Below are positions 44,450 through 52,929 of a stretch of 64,000 nucleotides of DNA, piece by piece; position 1 is the stretch's first letter; each line of letters opens with the position of its first letter. The notes under the pieces were generated by a model. That model saw nothing but the letters and a program-made list of their open reading frames with translations. It searched no databases and had not been told where the DNA came from. Source of the DNA: an uncultured Alphaproteobacteria bacterium (GTDB lineage Bacteria > Pseudomonadota > Alphaproteobacteria > RF32 > CAG-239); contig CALXTU010000002.1 of NCBI GenBank assembly GCA_944391495.1, forward strand, positions 275,736-339,735, written 5' to 3'. The translations under genes were made by a program, and so were the position numbers.

Positions 44450-44743
44450 ATGCAACTACAACCAAACAAAAATCAACCAGACGAGACAAAGTACTCTTCT
44501 GATGAAATCGGACGGCAGATTTGTGATTATATCTGCTGTAAATTCGGCTTTTTGCCGGGATATGTTCAAAAAACAGATGCTTTGCGGCGCGACCTGGCGC
44601 TGGACAGTTTTGACGAGTTGGAACTTTACAGCTGGGCTGAAGGTGCTTTCGGTGTTCCGGTGCTGTTGGTTGAATTTGACGGCATCAAAACCGTGGAGGA
44701 TTTGGTCGGTTTAATTTTCAGAAAATATCATCATTATGAGTAA
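44450..44743 (+). CDS. Acyl carrier protein-like protein with phosphopantetheine Ser
   Basis: The 97-residue protein has the four-helix carrier pattern: IGRQICDYICCKFG, then RRDLALDSFDELELYSWAE with Ser in the D-S-F position of the prosthetic-group site, and a third segment IKTVEDLVGLI. It differs strongly from the AcpP encoded at 42836 and has a longer N-terminus. It overlaps the following gene by 8 bases (ATGAGTAA). A specialised carrier role, for instance for lipid A or another acylation, is possible. No ketosynthase or acyltransferase gene is adjacent. Confidence 0.65.
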   Translation: MQLQPNKNQPDETKYSSDEIGRQICDYICCKFGFLPGYVQKTDALRRDLALDSFDELELYSWAEGAFGVPVLLVEFDGIKTVEDLVGLIFRKYHHYE

Positions 44744-44951
44744 AGATGATATTATCCGGATTATTGAATCGGTTCTGCGGCGCCCGATCAGCGAATATGA
44801 CCGTTTTGACGAACTCGGCGCAGATGTTTTGGACGAGCTTTTTGTCAAGAACCGGATTGAAGAAGAGTTCAACTGTTTGTTGCTTGAAGATAATCTCTGG
44901 CAGAAATACCCGGTTGTCGGCGATTTTGCCGAGATGGTGCTTCTTTTATAA
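44736..44951 (+). CDS. Degenerate ACP-like protein lacking the prosthetic-group Ser
   Basis: The 71-residue protein aligns by eye with carrier proteins: helix I DDIIRIIESVLRR, then FDELGADVLDELFVKNRIEEEFNC, where AcpP has [12 protein letters not shown]. The Ser that carries phosphopantetheine is Val here (D-V-L), so it cannot be a normal carrier. It is translationally coupled to the preceding Ser-containing paralog. It may be a regulatory or structural partner, or a decoy. Confidence 0.6.
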   Translation: MSKDDIIRIIESVLRRPISEYDRFDELGADVLDELFVKNRIEEEFNCLLLEDNLWQKYPVVGDFAEMVLLL

Positions 44952-44956
44952 AACTT

Positions 44957-44998
44957 AAACGCTTATTCTCCCTAAAAAACGGAGCATAAGCGTTTTTT
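44957..44998. terminator. Bidirectional terminator
   Basis: AAACGCTTAT pairs with ATAAGCGTTT, with an inner CTCC/GGAG extension and a following T-run, between the ACP-like operon and ybjN. Confidence 0.8.
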
Positions 44999-45495
44999 CA
45001 GGCCTGGCCGATGGTTTCCATCATCAGCGGATACAGCGCCTCTTTGGGATCCATGCCCTTGGTCAAAACAACCTTAAAAACCGGATAAACGCGCTCACAT
45101 TCTTTGACGGCGATATCAATCATCTGAGAAATTTTATGCTCAAAAAATTCTTCGCCGTAGTTCAAAAAAACCGAATGTTTGAAAACCGGCATATTCTGCT
45201 CGGTCCAGTAAGAAAAATGGCCTACCCACAAATTTTCGTTAACCAGTGCCAGCAGCTCAAAAATCTTGCTGCGGTCGGCCAATTTGTTGTCGATGTCCAT
45301 CAGGCAGGACATATGCAGGCATTTCATTGATGCCTCCCAGGCAAAAAACAACAACATATTTGCCCATTTGCCCTGAACCTCAACCACAACTTCGTCGGGA
45401 TTGCGCCGCTCAAGTTCAAAAGAACGCGCTGCGAAAATACTTTCAACCATATCTATCGGGTTAATCGTCGGGGCTAAATTCTGAGCCGGCTGCAT
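44998..45495 (-). CDS. YbjN-domain protein (alphaproteobacterial type)
   Basis: The 165-residue protein matches the conserved alphaproteobacterial YbjN subgroup: NPIDMVESIF, then FELERRNPDEVVVEVQGKW, LVNENLWVGHFSYW, and the C-terminal CERVYPVFK...ETIGQA. YbjN folds resemble secretion chaperones and in enterobacteria affect motility and stress. The exact role is unknown. ATG 45495 has GGAGAG upstream; the longer frame to 45648 is not family-like. Confidence 0.85.
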   Translation of the reverse strand: MQPAQNLAPTINPIDMVESIFAARSFELERRNPDEVVVEVQGKWANMLLFFAWEASMKCLHMSCLMDIDNKLADRSKIFELLALVNENLWVGHFSYWTEQNMPVFKHSVFLNYGEEFFEHKISQMIDIAVKECERVYPVFKVVLTKGMDPKEALYPLMMETIGQA

Positions 45496-45588
45496 TCTGT
45501 TCTCTCCATCAAAAAATTTGCGCACTCCCGCGCGGGTATGTTTTAAGCTTGCATTGGCCGCAAAACAAATGCAACCGCCGAGTCGCAG

Positions 45589-45706
45589 TTGTCCACCAAA
45601 TTCACCTTTGTGGATAAAACTTATCACGTCAATTTTGTGTAAAATCAAAACGATAGTTTTAAAAATTTTTTTTATTTTTTTTAAGTGTGGATATATTTGT
45701 GGAAAT
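45589..45706. promoter_or_regulatory. DnaA-box cluster with AT-rich stretch
   Basis: One perfect DnaA box in reverse orientation (TGTGGATAA, 45609-45617) and near matches TGTGGATAT (45686-45694), TGTGGAAAT (45698-45706) and TTGTCCACC (45589-45597) flank an AT-only run at 45656-45684. It lies between divergent ybjN and lgt. It could be a replication-linked or DnaA-regulated site. Confidence 0.35.
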
Positions 45707-45751
45707 TAATTATTCTTTAAGCACTGTTTTTAAAAGAAAGGATTTTACGGC

Positions 45752-46540
45752 ATGACCGGTTTAGCTTATCCCGAAATATCACCGATAGCACTCAGCCTCG
45801 GCCCGATTGACATACGCTGGTATTCGCTGGCCTATCTGACAGGAATTCTGGCGGCATGGTTTTTGCTCCTGCGCAACAATGACAAGAACAAACTCGGATA
45901 CAGCCGACAGCAGATTGAAGATCTGGCTTTTTACGTAACGCTCGGCATTATCATCGGCGGACGATTGGGATACGCCGTTTTTTACGGCGGCGCGGAGATG
46001 TGGCTGAAACCCTGGCGGCTGCTGGAGTTATGGAAAGGCGGAATGTCTTTTCACGGCGGCATTGCCGGTGTTATCGGTGCCGTATGGCTGTTTGCCCGCA
46101 AATACCAATTCAAATTTCTGGCTATCACCGATTTGGTGGTTTTATATACGCCGATCGGAATGTTTTTGGGCAGAATCGCCAATTTTATCAACGATGAACT
46201 CTGGGGCCGGGAAACCGACGTGCCCTGGGCGGTGCGCTTTCCGAACGGCGGTTATGTGCCGCGGCACCCGTCGCAGCTTTATGAGGCTTTTTTTGAAGGA
46301 ATTATCATTTTCATTGTTCTGAACCTGATGTGGCGATCGCCCAAAGTTCGTGAGCGGTCGGGGATTGTGTCGGCAATGTTTGTGCTGCTGTACGGTGTGT
46401 TCAGGATTTTGATGGAGCAGTTCCGCCAGCCGGACGTTCAGCTTGGATTTTTCTTTGGCGGCGTTACCATGGGACAGATGCTTTCGGTGCCGCTGATTGC
46501 CGCCGGCGCCTGGGTGCTGACCGTTAAACTGCGGAAATAA
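45752..46540 (+). CDS. lgt: Prolipoprotein diacylglyceryl transferase
   Basis: The 262-residue inner-membrane enzyme moves diacylglycerol from phosphatidylglycerol onto the lipobox Cys of prolipoproteins. It has GRLGYAVFYGG, MSFHGGIAGVIGA, the signature GRIANFINDELWG, and RHPSQLYEA. It supplies the lipoprotein modification needed by the lipoproteins encoded at 6046, 37026 and 61498. A ribosome-binding AAAGGA precedes it. Confidence 0.96.
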   Translation: MTGLAYPEISPIALSLGPIDIRWYSLAYLTGILAAWFLLLRNNDKNKLGYSRQQIEDLAFYVTLGIIIGGRLGYAVFYGGAEMWLKPWRLLELWKGGMSFHGGIAGVIGAVWLFARKYQFKFLAITDLVVLYTPIGMFLGRIANFINDELWGRETDVPWAVRFPNGGYVPRHPSQLYEAFFEGIIIFIVLNLMWRSPKVRERSGIVSAMFVLLYGVFRILMEQFRQPDVQLGFFFGGVTMGQMLSVPLIAAGAWVLTVKLRK

Positions 46541-47698
46541 TTATCCCTGAGAAGTTACGTTGTGGCTGAATTTTAAAGTGTTGCGCATGGCTTTGTCGGC
46601 ACGCAACAGGACTTCGACGGCACCGGAATCGCTACGCTTTTTCTCGGCAACACTGCAGGAAACCGTCAGCTTTAACGCCTTTTGCGCCGGATTATAAATA
46701 AACTCAAGTCCGGCAATCGTCCGGCGAATATCGTCAAGCCGGGCAAAGGTCTCTTTTTTATCAAGCTTTTTGTACATAATGATAAATTCATCTTCGGTAT
46801 AGCGGTAAATATGCTCTTCGGGGTTCATTTCCTCCAGAACGCCGGCAAGCATTCCGACAACCAGATTCAGACGGCGGCGCCCAATGGTCGTCAACAACTT
46901 GTCATAGTTATCAATACAGACTATTCCCAAACTGTATTTGAGCGGAAAATGCTTTGATTGCAGCAGATACGAATTCCGGCCGTAAAAACCGGTCAGTTCG
47001 TCATAATAATGATTATAAACCAAGTCATATATCAGACATACGCTTAAGATAAACTGCGCCAGGCAGAAAAACAGGCTCAGACCGGACGGCTCGGCCGACC
47101 AATAAAAACCGGCGCCGACGCCAAGCCCGGCAAACAAAATGCCGTAATCGGCCAAACGACCGTCTTTTACCGCGGCAACAAAAGCCCAGACGATTAACAA
47201 AATAAACAAAGCCGCTGCCGGAATATTAATATTGTTCCAGACGACAGCCGGATTTATTCCGGCACGCCCAAAAAATTCAACCGCCGTGTATTGTATGATT
47301 AAACACACCAACATTAATAAAGACCACCGGCCAAAGAAACGCCGGTGGTTAAAGCGGTAAAACACCAGCAGGTTTAACGGCGTCAGCACCTCCAGTCCCC
47401 GATACCAGAAAGTGGCCGAAAAACCGGCACCGAAACGATGCTTCAGATAATTAATCAAAACATAGGCCAGCACCGTCGTTACGATGAAAAACAAAAAGCG
47501 TCCGCGGTTAAAATTAACTAAGATTAAAATATTAACCAGACTAAGGGCGTAGAAAGCATAATGAAAAAACAACGCCGACGAAAAGCTGAAGCTTCCGACC
47601 GACAAAAAATATAACAGTCCGGCGGCAAAAACCGTTGCCGGAAATAACATATTGCCGATTAACGGAAGATATCTTTCCAGTGTTTGCTGTAAGCGCAC
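46541..47698 (-). CDS. Membrane protein with degenerate GGDEF domain
   Basis: The 385-residue protein has about seven to eight N-terminal membrane helices (residues 10-225). The cytoplasmic C-terminal domain aligns with GGDEF enzymes: YYDELTGFYGRNSYL at the start and HIYRYTEDEFIIMYKKL where RYGGDEF should be. The two glycines of the signature are replaced by Thr-Glu, so cyclic-di-GMP synthesis is unlikely. It may bind nucleotides or act as a sensor. It is convergent with lgt, with no gap between the stop codons. Confidence 0.78.
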   Translation of the reverse strand: MRLQQTLERYLPLIGNMLFPATVFAAGLLYFLSVGSFSFSSALFFHYAFYALSLVNILILVNFNRGRFLFFIVTTVLAYVLINYLKHRFGAGFSATFWYRGLEVLTPLNLLVFYRFNHRRFFGRWSLLMLVCLIIQYTAVEFFGRAGINPAVVWNNINIPAAALFILLIVWAFVAAVKDGRLADYGILFAGLGVGAGFYWSAEPSGLSLFFCLAQFILSVCLIYDLVYNHYYDELTGFYGRNSYLLQSKHFPLKYSLGIVCIDNYDKLLTTIGRRRLNLVVGMLAGVLEEMNPEEHIYRYTEDEFIIMYKKLDKKETFARLDDIRRTIAGLEFIYNPAQKALKLTVSCSVAEKKRSDSGAVEVLLRADKAMRNTLKFSHNVTSQG

Positions 47699-47753
47699 TT
47701 TTTTACCCCTGTCCGACTGTCATATTCGTGTTGCGGATTATAGCGGCAAAAGG

Positions 47754-48839
47754 TTAAATTTTATTTACGCATTTTAAGATGGAACTGTCACCGTAAGAAT
47801 AAAAACGGTATTTTTCGGCAACCGCATGAGCATAGGCCTTTTTCATGGTTTCAAGCCCAGCAACGGCACTCACCAACATAAACAGGGTTGATTTCGGCAG
47901 GTGAAAATTGGTTATCAGCATATCAATGGCCTTAAACTTATAGCCCGGCGTAATGAAAATATCGGTTTCGCCGGCAAAAGGATGAACCACGCCGTTATCA
48001 TCGGCAGCACTTTCCAACAATCTTAACGATGTCGTGCCGACGGCGATAATCCGATGCCCGGCTTGCCGCGCCTGATTGATGGCGGCGGCGGTTTCCGGAG
48101 TGATAATGCCGTACTCGGCGTGCATTTTGTGGTCTTCGGTATTTTCGGTTTTAACCGGCAGAAAAGTTCCGGCACCGACGTGCAATGTCAAAAAGACCTG
48201 ATTAACACCTTTGTCTTTAAGGCGCTGCATAACCTCGGGCGTAAAATGCAGACCGGCGGTCGGCGCGGCAACCGCACCCTCGCAGCGGGCATAAACGGTT
48301 TGGTAATTTTCTTTGTCATCAAACTTATGCCACAGTGAATCTTTGCCCGGACGATCGCGCTTAATGTACGGCGGCAACGGCATAAAACCGAATTTTTCCA
48401 AAAACGACGGCAGAGCGGAAGATTCGCAGTTAAATCGCAGCAGGACACCGTCTTCGGCATTTTTTTCAATGACCGTGGCCGAAAACGGCGATTGTTCCGC
48501 CGGCGTTTCATCATTGTAAAAAGCAATGGCATCTCCTTGTTTCAGGCGTTTGGCATTCTTGATAAACGACCACCAGGACAGCCCGTCAACCGGATGGTAC
48601 AGCGTTACTTCAACCATTGCCTCTCCCCGGCGGCCGTAAAGACGCGCCGGAATAACTTTGGTATCGTTGCAAACCAGTACGTCGCCGGCTTCAAGAAGAT
48701 CGGGCAGATCGCTGAAATGACGGTCCGTCATGCGGCCTTCCACCGACAAATCCAACAAACGCGATGCATGACGCGGCGTAACCGGCTGCGAGGCAATTAA
48801 TTCCTTTGGCAATTCAAAATCAAAAATATCTACTTTCAT
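47754..48839 (-). CDS. queA: tRNA preQ1(34) S-adenosylmethionine ribosyltransferase-isomerase
   Basis: The 361-residue enzyme makes epoxyqueuosine at tRNA position 34 from SAM. It starts with DIFDFELPKELIASQP, has GDVLVCNDTKVIPARLYG, the APTAGLHFT motif and the C-terminal PGYKFKAIDMLITNFHLPKSTL. The length is normal. The usual partner tgt is not in this window. It stands alone in its direction. Confidence 0.95.
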   Translation of the reverse strand: MKVDIFDFELPKELIASQPVTPRHASRLLDLSVEGRMTDRHFSDLPDLLEAGDVLVCNDTKVIPARLYGRRGEAMVEVTLYHPVDGLSWWSFIKNAKRLKQGDAIAFYNDETPAEQSPFSATVIEKNAEDGVLLRFNCESSALPSFLEKFGFMPLPPYIKRDRPGKDSLWHKFDDKENYQTVYARCEGAVAAPTAGLHFTPEVMQRLKDKGVNQVFLTLHVGAGTFLPVKTENTEDHKMHAEYGIITPETAAAINQARQAGHRIIAVGTTSLRLLESAADDNGVVHPFAGETDIFITPGYKFKAIDMLITNFHLPKSTLFMLVSAVAGLETMKKAYAHAVAEKYRFYSYGDSSILKCVNKI

Positions 48840-48995
48840 TTCCGGCCTCTGTTTAAAAATCTTTGTTCAGATTTATATTATAAACCGTTTGGTTTCGCAA
48901 CTGTTTTTACGTTTATGATGATGCTATTTTTAGCTTGCTTTAATATAAAAAATATACTATAAGTTTAAACACAATAAGGTCTTTAAGGAAAAAAT

Positions 48996-50114
48996 ATGCT
49001 AACCAAAAGAAGTTTAAAATGCCTGGAAGGACTGTTATTGCTGATTTCTTTGTCGGGAACTGCGAGCAAACGCAAAACCGCCGCACAAATGGAAATTTCG
49101 GTTGATACCGTAACCAAATATGTCGTTTTTCTGGAAGCCTGCCTGGGATGCAAACTGCTGATTAACCATCATAATTGTACATTAACGGCCAAAGCGAAAG
49201 AACTTGTCGAAAAATCCCGGAACATTTATGCAGGAAATTGGCTGCCGGCCAAACGGGACTTTAATTTGCTCAATTTGAAAAATCTGCGCGGTATTTTTTA
49301 TCTGAAAACAATTGCTTTTTACGGCAACAAGCGCCATGCATCGCAAATGCTTGCTTCTTCCGTCGAGACAATAAACGCCTATGTAGAAAATCTGGAAAAA
49401 ACTCTGGGCTGCCCCTTGATGCGAACGGATAATCATGGCTCTTACCCAACTTTTACCGGAAAGAAACTTTTATTGAAATCCGACAATCTTCTTAATATTC
49501 TGGCCTGTTTCCGTAAAAACGGCAGACCTGACAAAGAAAAGAAAATACGATTGGCCCTGTCACGCGAAATTGACGCAACTCTCGTTGCTTCGCTAACCGA
49601 CGGAGAGCCTGCTTTTCCGGACATCATGATTTTTGCCGATGATCCCAACCTGCACTGTGAGGACTGGGATATTGCCATCACCTATTCGGTTCCCGAAGAT
49701 TCCGATCTGGTGATTGTTTTTCAAAAAGAAATTCCCTGCGGATTTTTCGCCAGCCCGGCTTATCTGGATAAATTCGGCCAGCCGAAAGATGTTTCGGATA
49801 TGCAGAAAAATCATCGTATTCTTGACGGCAGCGGCCGTCCGTATGCCGATAAAAAATACCGCAGCATGATGCAAAACTGCTGTAAGGTCTGCCCGATTAA
49901 CAACATTAACATTATTTTGACCGACATGGCCCGCTACGGTGCGGGAATCTGTATCGTACCGCTGACAATTTCACAAAACAACCTGATCTATCTGGAAGAT
50001 ATCCCCTGTGAAGCCAAGGCTACCTTATACCTGAGTGTGCATAAAGATATCCGGGACATTCAGCCGTTTCAGGAGGCCATTGATAATTACAGCCATGCCC
50101 TTGCCCAGATTTAG
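48996..50114 (+). CDS. LysR-like regulator with two tandem winged-helix domains
   Basis: The 372-residue protein carries two LysR-type winged-helix units. The first (about residues 8-75) runs from LKCLEGLLLL through RKTAAQMEISVDTVTKYVVFLEACLGCKLL. The second (about 92-160) runs from NLRGIFYLKTIAFYGNKRHAS through MLASSVETINAYVENLEKTLGCPLM. A LysR effector-binding region follows (about 175-370) with DWDIAITYS, the SPAYLDKFG hinge and GAGICIVPLTI. Ordinary LysR proteins have a single unit and about 300 residues. No target genes are evident; queA is divergent upstream. Confidence 0.7.
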   Translation: MLTKRSLKCLEGLLLLISLSGTASKRKTAAQMEISVDTVTKYVVFLEACLGCKLLINHHNCTLTAKAKELVEKSRNIYAGNWLPAKRDFNLLNLKNLRGIFYLKTIAFYGNKRHASQMLASSVETINAYVENLEKTLGCPLMRTDNHGSYPTFTGKKLLLKSDNLLNILACFRKNGRPDKEKKIRLALSREIDATLVASLTDGEPAFPDIMIFADDPNLHCEDWDIAITYSVPEDSDLVIVFQKEIPCGFFASPAYLDKFGQPKDVSDMQKNHRILDGSGRPYADKKYRSMMQNCCKVCPINNINIILTDMARYGAGICIVPLTISQNNLIYLEDIPCEAKATLYLSVHKDIRDIQPFQEAIDNYSHALAQI

Positions 50115-50124
50115 CGCGACATAA

Positions 50125-50844
50125 TTACAAGGCCCGCGCAGCCGTCAGATTATCCAAAGATTTCGGACGGGCACGGCGGACGGCTTTGCCGCACTCCGTC
50201 AAAGTGGCTCCGGTTGTTAGAACATCATCTATCAACAGTACTCTTTTACCGGTTATTTCCTCCGGCCTTTTAACCGCAAACACATCTTTGACATTGTTCA
50301 GTCTTTCCGCACCGCTGCACTCTGCCTGCGGCCGCGTCATTTTAATTTTGGCCACCGCATCGCAACACACCTTTACGCCGGAAAGGCGACCGAGTTCTCT
50401 GGCCAGCAGCGCCGACTGATTGTAACGGCGTTTCAGCAGGCGGGTATAATGCAGCGGTACCGGAACAATAACATCTATACCGGCGGCAAAGATATCGCTG
50501 CCGGCCACATACATCATTTTGGCAAGCAATGATGCCAGATCCGTCCGATCATGAAATTTGAAATCCAAAATCAGTTTCTTGGAAAATTCATCATAACCGA
50601 AGGCCGAACGCGAAAAACGAAACAAATACCGTTTGCGATGCAGGCACGAAGCACAGACGCCGTGCCCGCGGCCGTCGGACAAATTGCCGAAAGGCCGGCC
50701 GCAACGATAACATACCGCATCTTTTATAAAATCAAACTCGGCAATACATTCGTCACACAGACCTTTGTCAATATCAAGCACTTTGCCGCAAACGGCGCAG
50801 CGCGGCGGCAAAAGCAGATTAACAATATCTTTGAAAATATTCAT
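50125..50844 (-). CDS. comF: ComF-family phosphoribosyltransferase-like protein
   Basis: The 239-residue protein has an N-terminal zinc ribbon with two Cys-x-x-Cys pairs and more Cys (CAVCGKVLD, CDECIAEF, CYRCGRPFG). The C-terminal PRTase domain has VPVPLHYTRLLKRRYNQSALLAREL and the PRPP loop VLLIDDVLTTGAT. ComF proteins are needed for DNA uptake in competent bacteria and related proteins are widespread; the reaction is unknown. It overlaps sucD by 4 bases at the operon's 3' end. Confidence 0.88.
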   Translation of the reverse strand: MNIFKDIVNLLLPPRCAVCGKVLDIDKGLCDECIAEFDFIKDAVCYRCGRPFGNLSDGRGHGVCASCLHRKRYLFRFSRSAFGYDEFSKKLILDFKFHDRTDLASLLAKMMYVAGSDIFAAGIDVIVPVPLHYTRLLKRRYNQSALLARELGRLSGVKVCCDAVAKIKMTRPQAECSGAERLNNVKDVFAVKRPEEITGKRVLLIDDVLTTGATLTECGKAVRRARPKSLDNLTAARAL

Positions 50845-51710
50845 TTAAGCCCGGCCAGCTTAAGATGAATGTCGTTAATATGATCAACGACAATTATGCC
50901 GGCGTCGCTTAAAGCGTCTTTTTTGTCCTGAACCGAAATATAGCCTTTGGTGATGATGTCGCCCGCATATCCCATCTTATGGCCGAACGGAACAGCATTA
51001 CCGGCCACAAAGGCGATTACCGGTTTTTTATGCTCAAGCTGTTTATACCAGGCGGCGGCAACTTCCTCAAAAGCTCCGCCCAACTGGCCGATCATAATAA
51101 TGGCATCGGTTTGCGCGTCATTATGAAAAGCCGTCAGGGTATCAATAAAGTCCATACCGATTAAGACATCGTCGCCCAAACCGATAACCGTTGACTGCCC
51201 CTCGCCGGCACGTTTGGTTTCCAATACCGCCTCATATGTAAGTGTTGAAGAGCGGGATACGATGCCGATCCGCCCGGGATTATGAATATTTTCGGGGAAA
51301 ATTCCCAAACGGGCTTCCCCCGGGGTGATGATACCCGGTGTATTCGGGCCGATAAGACGAGTCTTGGTGCCTTTAAGCAGTTGTTTTATCTCAAGCATAT
51401 CTTTCAGCGGAACACCGTCGGCAATGCTTACGACCAGCTCCATTCCCGCATCGGCCGCCTCTTTAACCGCCGATTTTACCGCCTTGGCCGGCACATACAA
51501 AACACTGGCCGTTGCGCCGGTTTCGGCGACGGCCTCTTTTACCGTGTCAAAAACCGGAAGGTTAAGATGCAACGTTCCGCCTTTGCCCGGCGTAACACCG
51601 CCGACAACTTTGGTGCCATAGTCCAGAGAACGCTGGATATGAAACGATGCCTGCGTACCGGTAATACCCTGACAGAGAACTTTGGTTTCTTTATTAACAA
51701 AAACAGACAT
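50841..51710 (-). CDS. SucD-like succinyl-CoA ligase alpha subunit without the catalytic His
   Basis: The 289-residue protein has the SucD fold and start (VLCQGITGTQASFHIQRSLDYGTKVVGGVTPGKGG). The phospho-histidine motif MGHAGAI is here MGYAGDI: Tyr248 replaces the His that is phosphorylated during catalysis. IGIVSRSSTLTYEA has Ser where the family has Gly. Succinyl-CoA synthesis by the standard mechanism is therefore doubtful. It is the third gene of sufE-sucC-sucD-comF and starts one base after sucC ends. Confidence 0.78.
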   Translation of the reverse strand: MSVFVNKETKVLCQGITGTQASFHIQRSLDYGTKVVGGVTPGKGGTLHLNLPVFDTVKEAVAETGATASVLYVPAKAVKSAVKEAADAGMELVVSIADGVPLKDMLEIKQLLKGTKTRLIGPNTPGIITPGEARLGIFPENIHNPGRIGIVSRSSTLTYEAVLETKRAGEGQSTVIGLGDDVLIGMDFIDTLTAFHNDAQTDAIIMIGQLGGAFEEVAAAWYKQLEHKKPVIAFVAGNAVPFGHKMGYAGDIITKGYISVQDKKDALSDAGIIVVDHINDIHLKLAGLK

Positions 51711-51711
51711 C

Positions 51712-52914
51712 TCAGGCAGCCTCCTCCAACGCAACGGCAAGCTTGTCGACGGATTCTTCCATTGTATCGGCCCAAATTACCGGCAGGCGGGAATTTTCCA
51801 GAATCTCCCGGGCACGCTCTTTATTCGTCCCCTCAAAGCGAACCACCATCGGAACGTTTAAGCCGACTTCGGAAGCCGCCGAAACAATACCGTCGGCAAT
51901 CAGGTCACACCGCAGAAAACCGCCGAGAATGTTCAATAAAATTCCTTCAACCCGCGGATTGGTCATAATGATTTTAATGCCTGAGGCAATTTTGTCTTTG
52001 TCCACCCCGCCTTTAACATTGATGAAGCAAGCCGTACCGATATTTTTGTCCCGTAATAAATCCATTGCCGCCAGTGCCAGGCCGTCACCGTTAACAATGC
52101 AGCCGACCGAGCCGTCAAATTCGCTGTAAGTGAATTTATAGCGCGACGCCTGAAGCTCCCGCTCCGAAATTTCGCAATCGTCTTTAAGCGTCAGGATATC
52201 CGGATGCCGGAACAGCGCGTTATCGTCAAAAGATATTTTGGCATCAAGGGCAATCAAATCGCCGTTTTTTAAGACACCGACCGGATTAATCTCAATCATG
52301 GACGCGTCATTTTCAAGAAAAGCCCGGTGTAACCCGTTAATCAACTTTTCCAAATGAGCGGCCGAACGCGGCTTTAGTTTTAAAAAGTCGATGACTTCCC
52401 GTACCTGTTCGGGGCGGGTGTCCCCGGCGATATCGAGCTTAACCTTAAGAATTTTATCCGGTTTGTTCAGCGCGGCTTTCAGAATATCCTCATCTTTGAG
52501 CGAAGCGACCAAAAGCGTCAGTTCGGCGGCAACCCGGCTGACGGCCAGCGCCATATAAAAATTCCGCTCAACCTCGTTGAAAGCCTCAACATAAATGCGA
52601 CTGACCTTTTTGCCGAGCGGTCCCGTCTGCATGGTTACCAGCGTTGAACCAAGCATTTGAGCCGCGGTTTCGGCAATATGGCGGCGATATCTGACAACCC
52701 GAATACCGCCCTCCCCGCCGGCATCTTTTTCCAGAAAATATCCTTTGCGGCGGGCTCCGGACTGCACCTGTGCCTTCAGCACCCAGGGACCTCGACCGGA
52801 AACTTTTTCCGCAGCGGCGCGGGCTTCCGTCGGCGTATAGGCAATCATGCCTTTAGGAATTTTAATTCCGTAACGGCTTAAGATATGTTTGGCCTGATAT
52901 TCATGTATATTCAT
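51712..52914 (-). CDS. SucC-like succinyl-CoA ligase beta subunit, divergent
   Basis: The 400-residue protein has an ATP-grasp domain and a SucC-type C-terminal domain (MNIHEYQAKHILSRYGI start; GCIVNGDGLALAAMDLL; GILLNILGGFLRCDLIADGI). The nucleotide-binding loop QIHAGGRGKG is replaced by QVQSGARRKG, and the FLDVGGGA stretch by FINVKGGV, both at functional positions. The divergence matches that of its partner. It lies 15 bp after sufE. Possibilities are another acyl-CoA ligase specificity or loss of catalysis. Confidence 0.78.
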   Translation of the reverse strand: MNIHEYQAKHILSRYGIKIPKGMIAYTPTEARAAAEKVSGRGPWVLKAQVQSGARRKGYFLEKDAGGEGGIRVVRYRRHIAETAAQMLGSTLVTMQTGPLGKKVSRIYVEAFNEVERNFYMALAVSRVAAELTLLVASLKDEDILKAALNKPDKILKVKLDIAGDTRPEQVREVIDFLKLKPRSAAHLEKLINGLHRAFLENDASMIEINPVGVLKNGDLIALDAKISFDDNALFRHPDILTLKDDCEISERELQASRYKFTYSEFDGSVGCIVNGDGLALAAMDLLRDKNIGTACFINVKGGVDKDKIASGIKIIMTNPRVEGILLNILGGFLRCDLIADGIVSAASEVGLNVPMVVRFEGTNKERAREILENSRLPVIWADTMEESVDKLAVALEEAA

Positions 52915-52929
52915 CTCTTCAAGCCCTCT

